A stretch of 43,556 bases of DNA from Paraburkholderia sp. (GTDB lineage: Bacteria; Pseudomonadota; Gammaproteobacteria; Burkholderiales; Burkholderiaceae). Shown here piece after piece: positions 1 through 7,482 of the stretch; positions within the stretch are counted from its first letter, which is position 1; each line of letters starts with the position of its first letter. The notes under the pieces were generated by a model. That model ran no database searches and was not told the origin of the DNA. It was given only the letters and a program-made list of their open reading frames with translations. The DNA is taken from the NCBI RefSeq assembly GCF_026225065.1, contig NZ_JAMFSB010000376.1, positions 1 through 43,556 of the forward strand, given 5' to 3'. The translations under genes were made by a program, and so were the position numbers.

Positions 1-2
1 GG

Positions 3-320
3 ATGGTGGGCGTGTTTCCGCAAGTGGCCGATGCGCGGGTCGAATATGCATGGGGCGGGTTCGTGGACGTCACGCGCAATCGCGCGCCGGATTTCGGCTC
101 GATCGATCCGAACTACTTCTATGTGCAAGGATTTTCCGGGCATGGGGTGGCGTTGACCGGGATTGCCGGGCGCATCGTCGCTCAGGCCATGGCGGGTGAA
201 ACAGCGGCATTTGATCTGTTCGCGAGGCTGCGTCATGCGCGCTTTCCGGGAGGGCCGGCGTTGCGCGGGCCGGCGCTTGAGCTTGGGATGCTGTATCACC
301 GGATTCGAGAGCTGCTGTAG
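3..320 (+). CDS. FAD-dependent oxidoreductase (DAO family), C-terminal fragment
   Basis: This is the last ~105 codons of a gene that begins before the window; the frame is open to the first base, so the ATG at 3 is probably internal. The residues resemble the C-terminus of DAO-fold FAD oxidases of the gamma-glutamylputrescine oxidase (PuuB-like) type: an EYAWGGFVD segment, then NRAPDFG, then the FAD-contacting YVQGFSGHG stretch, and a typical FPGG...LGMLYHRIREL ending. Enzymes of this family oxidise amine substrates using FAD and oxygen. The substrate cannot be told from this part alone. No partner gene is visible. The family call is firm, the substrate is inference. Confidence 0.85.
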   Translation: MVGVFPQVADARVEYAWGGFVDVTRNRAPDFGSIDPNYFYVQGFSGHGVALTGIAGRIVAQAMAGETAAFDLFARLRHARFPGGPALRGPALELGMLYHRIRELL

Positions 321-408
321 CCCCCACTCCGCAATACCGACCGGCGCCGCCGTTGGCGCGGGTCGCCCCGCCAGAGCTGAAGGACCGGAACGGCATGATC
401 GAGGCACA

Positions 409-480
409 ATGACGTACCACACACCACTGCTGTTGACCGTCAACACCGTGCTGATGTACCTCTTCATATTCCGCTTCTGA
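409..480 (+). CDS. Possible 23-aa hydrophobic small protein
   Basis: A 24-codon ORF starts with ATG at 409, preceded by GAGG four bases upstream, and ends at TGA 478-480. The peptide is one hydrophobic stretch (LLLTVNTVLMYLFIF) that could form a single transmembrane helix. It sits alone in the gap between the oxidoreductase and the DUF2891 gene. No family is recognised, and a chance ORF of this size is quite possible. Confidence 0.25.
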   Translation: MTYHTPLLLTVNTVLMYLFIFRF

Positions 481-500
481 CCTGCTACCGACGAAACGCC

Positions 501-1520
501 ATGACTGCCCAACTCACTCCCGCTATCGCATCGAAATTCGCCAATCTGGCGCTGGATCACCTGACCCGCGAGTACCCGAACAAGCTGACGCACTCGCTTG
601 AAGGTCCGCAAGACGTCCAGGGACCACGCGCGCTACACCCGATCTTCTACGGCAGCTACGACTGGCATTCCTGCGTGCACGGCTACTGGCTCATCCTCCA
701 TCTGCTCGAGCGCTTTCCCGAGCTGCCTGAGGCAGCGCGCATCGTCGCCGTCGTCGACGAGCATTTCACCGAGGCCAATGTGGCCGGCGAGCGCGCCTAT
801 CTCGACCTGCCGCAAAATCGCGGCTTCGAGCGGCCGTATGGCTGGGGCTGGCTGTTGGCATTGTCTGCGCAGATCGACGCGCTGAAGCTGCGCAAACATC
901 CTCACGCCGCGCACTGGAGCGAAACCTTCGCACCGCTAACCGAAGCCTTTGTCGAACGCTTCGAAGAATTCCTGCCCAAGGCGACCTATCCGCTACGCGT
1001 GGGCACGCATTTCAACATGGCGTTTGCGCTCGCCCTGACGCTCGACTTCGCGCGGCAAACCTCACACGAATCGCTGACGGCGCTGGTGGTCGAAACCGCG
1101 CGTCGCTGGTACCTGGATGACGTGGCGTGTCAGGCGTGGGAACCGGCGGGAGATGAATTCCTCTCGCCGTCGTTGATGGAAGCCGAATTGATGCGGCGCG
1201 TGCTGCCGGGCGCGCAATTCGCCACATGGTTCGACGCGTTTCTACCTGAGCTCGCTGCGCAAAGACCGGTCACGTTGTTCAAGCCGGTCACCGTGACCGA
1301 TCGCAGCGACGGCAAGATCGCTCACCTCGACGGTCTCAATCTGAGCCGCGCGTGGTGCCAGCGCTCGATCGCCCGCGCGCTGCCGGCCGGTGACGCCCGT
1401 CGCACGCTGCTCAACGAAGCGGCCCAGCGACATCTGGACAGCGCGCTCGCGCACGTGGCCGGCGACTACATGGGAGAGCATTGGCTCGCGACCTTTGCAA
1501 CACTCGCGCTCGAAGCGTAA
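501..1520 (+). CDS. DUF2891 family protein
   Basis: This 339-aa soluble protein has no signal peptide. It matches the DUF2891 family in overall length and in its conserved aromatic/His motifs: HPIFYGSYDWHSCVHGYW near residue 46, a RPYGWGWLL motif near residue 110, and a GTHFNMAFAL segment around residue 167. The alternating helical, Trp/His-rich pattern recalls alpha/alpha-toroid enzymes that act on sugars, but the family has no settled biochemical role. The gene is monocistronic as far as can be seen, with about 180 bp upstream and the lipoprotein gene starting 130 bp downstream. The family assignment is confident; function is unknown. Confidence 0.85.
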   Translation: MTAQLTPAIASKFANLALDHLTREYPNKLTHSLEGPQDVQGPRALHPIFYGSYDWHSCVHGYWLILHLLERFPELPEAARIVAVVDEHFTEANVAGERAYLDLPQNRGFERPYGWGWLLALSAQIDALKLRKHPHAAHWSETFAPLTEAFVERFEEFLPKATYPLRVGTHFNMAFALALTLDFARQTSHESLTALVVETARRWYLDDVACQAWEPAGDEFLSPSLMEAELMRRVLPGAQFATWFDAFLPELAAQRPVTLFKPVTVTDRSDGKIAHLDGLNLSRAWCQRSIARALPAGDARRTLLNEAAQRHLDSALAHVAGDYMGEHWLATFATLALEA

Positions 1521-1653
1521 TGGGCAAATCGAGTCTGACGCGTTGAAACATCCCCCTCACGATCGACATCCACTGTTTCTGTAAACGGTGGACACAATTG
1601 TTCTGGAACTTGGCAAGCGCATTTCTTTCTTAAGAGAATCGAGGGAGACAATC

Positions 1654-1989
1654 ATGCTTCGCCTAATTGCGGCGCTCGGGGTGGTGGCAGTTCTGGCCGG
1701 CTGCGCCGTCGCGCCAGGTTACGGATATCCGTACTACGACGGGCCGGCCTACCCGGACTACGGACAAGCCTACTATCCCGACTACGGTTACGGGTACGGC
1801 TATGGGTACGCACCGGCCTACGGCTCGGTCAGCATCTGGGGCGGCGGCGGTTGCTGCTACTACGGACGCGGCGGGTATTGGCACGGCGGCCGGTACTGGC
1901 ATGGCGGCAGCGGCTGGCACGGCGGCGGTGGCCATGGCGGCGGTGGTACTTGGCACGGCGGTGGCGGCGGACACGGTCAGGCGCGTTGA
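1654..1989 (+). CDS. Gly/Tyr/His-rich lipoprotein
   Basis: The ATG at 1654 is preferred over an upstream ATG at 1588 because it has a GAGGGAG ribosome-binding site and gives a clean signal peptide. The 111-aa product has a lipobox (VLAGC, Cys at about residue 18), so it should be lipidated and membrane anchored. The mature part is low complexity: a Tyr/Pro/Gly-rich first half with YGYGYGY, then repeated WHGG and GGGGHGG units, with a CCYY pair between. Such His/Gly-rich lipoproteins are common in Burkholderia and are usually uncharacterised; metal binding is a guess from the histidines. Confidence 0.8.
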   Translation: MLRLIAALGVVAVLAGCAVAPGYGYPYYDGPAYPDYGQAYYPDYGYGYGYGYAPAYGSVSIWGGGGCCYYGRGGYWHGGRYWHGGSGWHGGGGHGGGGTWHGGGGGHGQAR

Positions 1990-2134
1990 GCCGTTCAATC
2001 TCGGCTGTCTCGTTTCGGCAAGCCATGGAGCCGGCCGGTCAGGTTTTTGCAATTCCTTAACATTAACGTTTCACAACTGGGGCTAAGATAGCGGGCCGTT
2101 CACCAACAGGGTCGGTCTGACCCAGGAAAACCCC

Positions 2135-2269
2135 ATGAAGAAAATTTTGCTTGCCATCTCGCTCGCCGCGGTCACTCTTGGCGTTATCGCCCCGGCCTCC
2201 GCCGAGGAACACCATCCGGTGTGCCACAAAGTAAAGGTTCATGGCCACTGGCAAAAGCGCTGTCACTAA
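2135..2269 (+). CDS. 44-aa secreted His/Cys peptide (HHHH-motif-like small protein)
   Basis: This short gene begins with MKKILLAISLAAVTLG, a classic Sec signal peptide that ends near PASA (cleavage around residue 23). The mature peptide is only about 21 residues and is rich in His, Cys and Lys, with EEHHPVC, HGHW and a C-terminal RCH. An AGGAAA ribosome-binding site sits a few bases before the ATG. Two cysteines and several histidines suggest a disulfide or metal-binding periplasmic peptide. Similar tiny secreted peptides occur in Burkholderiaceae; no function is known to me. Confidence 0.65.
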   Translation: MKKILLAISLAAVTLGVIAPASAEEHHPVCHKVKVHGHWQKRCH

Positions 2270-2348
2270 GGCGCTGCCTGAGCCGCGGCTGACGCCGGGG
2301 CTTGCTACCGCTGGAAACTACAGCGGCTGTGCAAACCCATCAGTCAAG

Positions 2349-2379
2349 AAAAAAATGGCCGCAGATTGCTCTGCGGCCA
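2349..2379 (-). terminator. Strong hairpin, likely intrinsic terminator
   Basis: A perfect 10-bp stem (TGGCCGCAGA / TCTGCGGCCA, positions 2356-2365 and 2370-2379) with a TTGC loop is flanked on its left by a run of seven A's. Read on the minus strand this is a GC-rich stem followed by a U-run, the standard Rho-independent terminator. On the plus strand it lies 85 bp after the small secreted peptide gene but lacks a good U-run. No minus-strand gene is seen immediately upstream of it. Confidence 0.6.
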
Positions 2380-2693
2380 TTCCATATGCGCGGCTTCACT
2401 TCACCACGTTCTCATCAGTGTGCGCCCAATCTGGCGCGGCCCCGTTAATCATCCCCGTAATTAGAATTAGCAACATTTAGTTACGTTTGGTTACAGTCTA
2501 GGCGTTTTGCGAAAGCTTTCTATCATGGTTTTCCTTAGTATCCTCGCGACCCGCCACAGCCCGACCGCAAACGCCTGTAGCGCTTTTCCGGCGTTTCACG
2601 CAGCTTGCCATCCTGCCAATTTGAGCTACAGTTTTAATCAGACAAAATAAAAAGCTGGCGTAGACCAGGTACGGACCACCGCGGGGGCGGAAC
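2380..2693. other. Intergenic stretch without a supported gene
   Basis: About 310 bp of lower-GC DNA between the hairpin and the next small gene. No ORF with a ribosome-binding site was seen. A repeated GTTAC spacing (TTAGTTACGTTTGGTTACAG at about 2477-2496) is the only visible structure; no function is proposed. Confidence 0.4.
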
Positions 2694-2930
2694 ATGCTTA
2701 CACTAATCGATCAGGACATCGCGCATATCACGCGCGTCATGAAGCAATCGGTGTGCGGGGATTTCGGCGGATGCATCCTGCCACCGGATTACTGGCGCAA
2801 GCGTCTGTTCAGACTGCTCGACACCCATCACGTCACCAAACCCCAACTTTGCTCGATCGACGACTTGCTGTTGCAACTCGATGAGCTCGACGCGGCCGTC
2901 AGGCACGGCAAGGTCACCGCCGACACGTAG
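2694..2930 (+). CDS. Small hypothetical protein, 78 aa
   Basis: An ORF of 78 codons starts at ATG 2694 after a GGGGGCGG purine run. The product is soluble and helical, with two cysteines (CGDFGGC around residues 21-27) and an acidic Leu-rich segment (DDLLLQLDELD). The composition looks like a genuine protein, not a shadow, and it does not overlap the neighbouring metal ATPase gene, which converges on it and ends 46 bp away. No domain is recognised; it may be a short Burkholderia-specific protein. Confidence 0.6.
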   Translation: MLTLIDQDIAHITRVMKQSVCGDFGGCILPPDYWRKRLFRLLDTHHVTKPQLCSIDDLLLQLDELDAAVRHGKVTADT

Positions 2931-2975
2931 CGCTCGGCGCTTTACTGCGATCCCAGTCAAACCCGTCGCTGCCCT

Positions 2976-5153
2976 TCAATGCGGCGCAGCGGCCTGCGCG
3001 TCATTCACATGCGTGTCCCGGCTGGGCTTCGATGCGGAGTCTTCGTCGATGCGCAGCAGTCGTCCTGCGTTGGCGATCACGATGAACGTGCCGACGTTGT
3101 GCAGGATCGCCACCCATACCGCTCCTAGCAAACCGAGCGCGGCAAGCGCGATGATCTCGACGGTCCACAGCAGTCCGATCGCCGCATTGATGCTCGCGGT
3201 ACGGCGGCAGCGCCGGCCAAGCCGGATGCAGGTCGGAATGCGGCGCAGGTCGTCACCGAGCAGCACGATATCGGCAGAAGCCACCGCAATATCGATCCCG
3301 CGTTCGCCCATTGCGATGCTGGTCGCGCCAGCCTTGATTGCCAGCACGTCGTTCAGGCCGTCGCCGACCACGAGCGGATGATGTCCCGCTTCGAGTTCGC
3401 GCATCACGTAGTCGAGCTTGTCGTGCGGCAGCGCTTGAGAGACGACCGTCTCGATGCCGACCTCGGCGGCCACCTTGCGCGCCACTGCATCGCGATCACC
3501 CGTCAGCAGCGTTTGGCGCACGAGGCCGAGCTCGCGCAGTTCGGCGAGCGCGCTGGCGGCCTCGGCGCGCAAGGCATCGGCGAAGCCGAACCAGGCGAGC
3601 AGTTGGCCGTTGAGCGCCAGGCCGACGCAGGGCCCGTCGATGGAATCGGGCGCGGGTTGCAAGCCCGTTACGTGGTCGTGTAACAACTCCGCGCGACCGA
3701 GCACGGCGGTGCCTTCCGGCGTTTCCGCGACGACCCCGAGGCCGCGCAGCTCGCGCGTGCGCTCGAATGGCGACACCTCGTGCCCCGTGGCTGATGCGGC
3801 TGATGCGGCTGATGCGGCTGATGCGGCTGAGATGGTAGCCGCACCCGATGTGTTCGACGCGGCATAACGCGTCAACGCCCGGCTCACCGGATGCGCACTC
3901 CCCGCCCCCAGCCGCGCCGCCAGCGCGACGGCATCCGCTCGCACCACGCCCGGTTGCGCGAACACATCCGACACGCGCAGTTCCCCGTGCGTGAGCGTGC
4001 CGGTCTTGTCGATCACAAGCGAATCGATCTCGGCAATCCGGTCCAGAAATGCCGCGTTTCTAAACAGCACACCGTGCCGCGCACCCACGGCGATCCCGGC
4101 GATCGCCGTGGAAGGCGCAGCCAACACCAGCGCGCACGGACATGCGGCGACGATCACCGCCAACATCGCTGACGCATTGGCCGACGCGAACCACACAATC
4201 GCCGCGATCAGCAGCACCAGCGCCAGATAACCGCCCATATAGCGTTCGAGCACCTGAGTGATCGGCGGCTTAACCTGTTCGGCGCGTTGCAGCAGTTCGA
4301 TGATCTTGCCGAGCGTCGAGTGCTCGCCCGCATGCGTGACTTCGATGCGCAGCGGGCCGTCGAGATTCAACGCGCCGCCGAACACCGCGACGCCTTCATC
4401 GACATCGAGCGGCAACGACTCGCCGGTGATCGGCCCGTTGTCGACGCTCGAGCGACCGCGCCGCACCACGCCATCGGCGGGAATCCGCGAACCGGCAGAC
4501 ACCTCCACCATATCGCCGGCGCGGATCGCCTCGTAGGCTACTTCTTCGATCATGCCGTCGCTCTTGACGCGCCGGACGTTGCCCGAGGTCAGCCGGCCAA
4601 GCGCGCGGATCGCCTCTTGCGAGCCAAGCACGCTGCGCTCTTCGAGCGCATGTCCAAAGGTCATGACGATCGGCAGCAAGGCCGCGGTGGTCATGTCGCC
4701 GGTCGCCCATGCCGCCAGCATGGCAAGCGCAATCAGCCGGTCGGTGACGCCATGCAGGCTCGGCGACTTCAGGCTGTACCAGGCGCCGGTGAACACTGGC
4801 CCCGCCACCAGCAGCGACGAGAGCCCAGCCAGTACTTCGGCGAGTTGCGCGCCGCCGGGTGCGAAATAGCGCCACGCCATCGACAGCAGCAGCAGGCCGC
4901 CCGCCAGCAAAGCAAGCGCGATCTGCCGCGTAACGATGCCCCGTTCCGTAGCGGAGAGCGCGATGCCCGGTCCATCGTCATCGTGCGAATGGGCGGCGTG
5001 CGGGTCGTGGTCGTGGTCATGGCCGAACCCGTCGTCATGACCGTGCTCGTGGTCATGCTCACGCCCCGCACCGTCAGCGCCATGGGCACCATGCGCGAGA
5101 TCACCCGCCCCACCGGGCGTACCACGCTCGACCGGTTCGATGTGCGCGCTCAT
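2976..5153 (-). CDS. P1B-type heavy-metal translocating ATPase
   Basis: The 725-aa membrane protein has all P1B ATPase signatures: actuator TGES at 243-246, the metal-site CPC at 338-340 in the sixth helix, the phosphorylation motif DKTGTLT at 382-388, the nucleotide-domain HP pair at 421-422 and GDGLND at 597-602. The N-terminus has no CxxC HMA domain but a His/Asp-rich tail (residues 32-60, about a dozen His), which suggests Zn, Cd or Co rather than Cu, as in ZntA/CadA-like pumps. An (SAA)n spacer at about residues 441-455 comes from a 9-bp tandem repeat. Its start overlaps the stop of the upstream SPFH gene (ATGA), so it is the last gene of a four-gene operon. The metal specificity is inference. 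Confidence 0.93.
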   Translation of the reverse strand: MSAHIEPVERGTPGGAGDLAHGAHGADGAGREHDHEHGHDDGFGHDHDHDPHAAHSHDDDGPGIALSATERGIVTRQIALALLAGGLLLLSMAWRYFAPGGAQLAEVLAGLSSLLVAGPVFTGAWYSLKSPSLHGVTDRLIALAMLAAWATGDMTTAALLPIVMTFGHALEERSVLGSQEAIRALGRLTSGNVRRVKSDGMIEEVAYEAIRAGDMVEVSAGSRIPADGVVRRGRSSVDNGPITGESLPLDVDEGVAVFGGALNLDGPLRIEVTHAGEHSTLGKIIELLQRAEQVKPPITQVLERYMGGYLALVLLIAAIVWFASANASAMLAVIVAACPCALVLAAPSTAIAGIAVGARHGVLFRNAAFLDRIAEIDSLVIDKTGTLTHGELRVSDVFAQPGVVRADAVALAARLGAGSAHPVSRALTRYAASNTSGAATISAASAASAASAASATGHEVSPFERTRELRGLGVVAETPEGTAVLGRAELLHDHVTGLQPAPDSIDGPCVGLALNGQLLAWFGFADALRAEAASALAELRELGLVRQTLLTGDRDAVARKVAAEVGIETVVSQALPHDKLDYVMRELEAGHHPLVVGDGLNDVLAIKAGATSIAMGERGIDIAVASADIVLLGDDLRRIPTCIRLGRRCRRTASINAAIGLLWTVEIIALAALGLLGAVWVAILHNVGTFIVIANAGRLLRIDEDSASKPSRDTHVNDAQAAAPH
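3790..3830. repeat. 9-bp coding tandem repeat in the metal ATPase gene
   Basis: The unit GCTGATGCG occurs four times in a row plus a partial fifth copy. It encodes a repeated Ser-Ala-Ala spacer in the nucleotide-binding domain of the P1B ATPase. In-frame 9-bp units allow length change by slippage without a frameshift. Confidence 0.9.
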
Positions 5154-6346
5154 TGAATTTTCCCCGGCAGCACCAGACTCGATGCATCGTGTGGATCGAT
5201 CGTTGTTACGCGTCCAGCCTTCGACAGGATCTGCTGGATCCGGTCGCGATACGCGCGCGCCAGCAAGCCCGGGTCGCTGTTGGCGTCGAGCGGCGTTTCG
5301 AGTTGCAGGATCGTGGTGGTTTCGGCCTGCGCCGTCGCGACGCGCTCGCTGGCGCTCGCCTGCGCGCTCTGCAGGATCTGATCCGCGGACTGCTGCGCGC
5401 CCTGGCGGATGTTCTCCGCTGTCGTGCGCGCATCGGCGATATTGCGGTCGGCGGTCTGCAGCGAGGTGAGCACCGAGTTGAATGCATCGACTGCGGTCGC
5501 CGGGAATTGCGCCTGCACGTCCATACGCGCCACCTCGATACCGAGCCCCGCATGCGCAGCCGCGAGCGCATCCAGATGGCGCTGCACCGCCTGCGCCATG
5601 TCGCCGCGCAACTGCTCGCGCTTGACCGCCATCTGCTGGTCGGACGACAGCAGTTCGGGACGCGCCACCAGAATCGAATCGAGATCGCGCCCCGCTGTCA
5701 CTTCGACCACCGCCGCCGCAACCACGCGCTGCAACGCCGATTCGAGGCGCTCCTTTTGCAACACGTAAGCGTACGGATCGACGACGCGGTAGTAGAGCGT
5801 CGCGCTCAGTTGCACGACGCCTTCGTCGCCGGTCAGCACATAGCCTGAGCCGGCCAGCGCATCGGGCAGCGTGGGACCCGTGTTATCGGGCGAGGCGGAG
5901 TCCGACGAGGCAGAGTCGAGCGACGTAGCGTCTGACGGGATTCCCAACGAACTGGCTTCGCCAAGCGGCAGTGGCATCGTCTGACTGGATTGACTCGATT
6001 GACTGGACTGCGTCGCTGCAACCGGATCCGCTGCGCGGGCACGCGGGTCGCGATCGAGCGAGCTGATGCGCTGTTCAAGCACGCGCGCGCTGCCAGGAAT
6101 CAGCAGCACGGTTTCGAACGGTTGCGGCATGGCCACCAGCAGTCCCGCGTCCTGGGTACGCACGAAGGCGCCGAAGCGCATCACGACAGCCCGGCTATCC
6201 GCCGGAATACGCCGGACATTCGAAGTGGCCCACACCCCTGCCGCGAGCAGCGCGATCACCACCACGAACCAGAACGCCAGACGCACGGCTTGTGCGCCGG
6301 GTCCGAGCGACGGCGTTGGCGACGACGTCTCCATGGCGGTACTCAT
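5150..6346 (-). CDS. SPFH/band-7 membrane protein (HflC-like)
   Basis: The 398-aa protein has a single transmembrane helix at about residues 23-41 followed by an SPFH/band-7 domain beginning with the typical ADSRAVVMRFGAFVRTQ, as in HflK/HflC. A low-complexity Ser/Gln/Asp linker (SSQSSQSSQ and SDSASPD, about residues 113-155) interrupts the domain, and a long Ala/Gln-rich coiled coil covers about residues 290-350. SPFH proteins form large oligomeric cages in the inner membrane and commonly modulate proteases or membrane microdomains. It overlaps the genes on both sides by 4 bp, so translation is coupled to HflK-like and ATPase partners. The family is sure; the role with a metal pump is unknown. 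Confidence 0.88.
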   Translation of the reverse strand: MSTAMETSSPTPSLGPGAQAVRLAFWFVVVIALLAAGVWATSNVRRIPADSRAVVMRFGAFVRTQDAGLLVAMPQPFETVLLIPGSARVLEQRISSLDRDPRARAADPVAATQSSQSSQSSQTMPLPLGEASSLGIPSDATSLDSASSDSASPDNTGPTLPDALAGSGYVLTGDEGVVQLSATLYYRVVDPYAYVLQKERLESALQRVVAAAVVEVTAGRDLDSILVARPELLSSDQQMAVKREQLRGDMAQAVQRHLDALAAAHAGLGIEVARMDVQAQFPATAVDAFNSVLTSLQTADRNIADARTTAENIRQGAQQSADQILQSAQASASERVATAQAETTTILQLETPLDANSDPGLLARAYRDRIQQILSKAGRVTTIDPHDASSLVLPGKIQ

Positions 6347-7410
6347 GGGGTGTGCTTGCCCTTCTTCGACGGCGCCTGAGGTTGCGCCTGCGCCTGCTCG
6401 GCTTGCGTCACGCCGAGCCCGGCGGGCCCCTGCACGAGCACGTTAAACGGCGCGGCGTCGGTGCGCAGGATCAGGTTCGTGTTGGTGTTGACCACGCCGT
6501 TCAGCGTGTCGAGCGAGCGCAGCATCGTGTAGAGATGCGGGTTACCCGCATAGCTCTTGCCGTAGATTGCCGCCGCGTCCTGGCGCGACTGTGCCTCGAT
6601 CTGGGCAGCCTTGACGTTGGCATCGGCCACCGCGATGCGCGCGTCGCGATCGGCATCGGAACGGATCTGCGCGGCTTGCCGTTTGCCATCCGCGGTGCGT
6701 TGCGCAGCCACCGTTTCGCGCTCGGCCCGCATGCGCTCGACAGTCGCCGAGAGCGTCACGGCCGGCAGCGTCAGCTGCTCCAGCCCGACCTGCACCACAT
6801 GCACGCCATACGCCTGATATAGCTGCGAATCGACCTGACGGCGCAGTTCATCTTCGAACGCCGCGATGCGCACCTGGCCCGGATTGGTATTCACCAGCGA
6901 AGCGAGGTCGAAGTCAGCCGAGGTGGTCTGCAACGCGGAGCCGAGCAGCGAGCGAATCTGCCGCGCCGCTTCATCCGGTTCGTTGCGCACGGCGCGCACA
7001 AAACGTCCGACGTCGTTCGCATTAGCGGGCACGCGCCACGCCACATAGGCTTGCACGATGATGCGCAAGCCGTCGCGTGTACCGACATCCTGCAGGCCGC
7101 TCGAGGTCGTATGCAGACGCAGGTCGACCGGCACGGCGGCTTCGATCGGCGCCGGCAAGCGCCACGCGAGGCCGGGCTCGAGCAACACTCGCACCGGCTC
7201 GCCGAAGCGCGTCACCACGGTCGCCTGACCGGCCTGAACCTGAATGAAGCTCGCCACCGCAAACGCGATCACGACGCACAGCGCCGCCAGCGCCACGCGC
7301 CAGTAAAAACCGGGGCCGCCGGTTGCCGCACCGCCATGGCCGTGCGCATCACCGCCGCGATGGTGATGCGCGTGACCATGCGCGTGCGCACGCAAATGAT
7401 TCAAACTCAC
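6343..7410 (-). CDS. SPFH/band-7 membrane protein with His-rich N-terminus (HflK-like)
   Basis: The product is 355 aa from a GTG start at 7410, chosen because a GGGGGA ribosome-binding site lies just upstream. An in-frame TTG at 7473 would add 21 residues but has no clear site. The cytoplasmic N-terminus is strongly His-rich (HAHGHAHHH and HGHGG, about residues 9-27), then one membrane helix (about 37-57), then a band-7 domain starting QATVVTRFGEPV. A coiled coil with repeated A/Q/R follows. The His tail echoes that of the ATPase in the same operon, suggesting a shared metal. It may pair with the downstream HflC-like protein. Confidence 0.87.
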   Translation of the reverse strand: MSLNHLRAHAHGHAHHHRGGDAHGHGGAATGGPGFYWRVALAALCVVIAFAVASFIQVQAGQATVVTRFGEPVRVLLEPGLAWRLPAPIEAAVPVDLRLHTTSSGLQDVGTRDGLRIIVQAYVAWRVPANANDVGRFVRAVRNEPDEAARQIRSLLGSALQTTSADFDLASLVNTNPGQVRIAAFEDELRRQVDSQLYQAYGVHVVQVGLEQLTLPAVTLSATVERMRAERETVAAQRTADGKRQAAQIRSDADRDARIAVADANVKAAQIEAQSRQDAAAIYGKSYAGNPHLYTMLRSLDTLNGVVNTNTNLILRTDAAPFNVLVQGPAGLGVTQAEQAQAQPQAPSKKGKHTP

Positions 7411-7482
7411 AATATCCCCCGAAGCCGTCTGTCCGATGCCATGCAGCGTGTGCGTTGTTGGCGCGTGTCTCAAGCACTACCG

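Noticed and set aside
3790..3830. CRISPR-like or regulatory repeat
   Set aside because: The 9-bp units are contiguous, in frame and encode Ser-Ala-Ala; there are no spacers.
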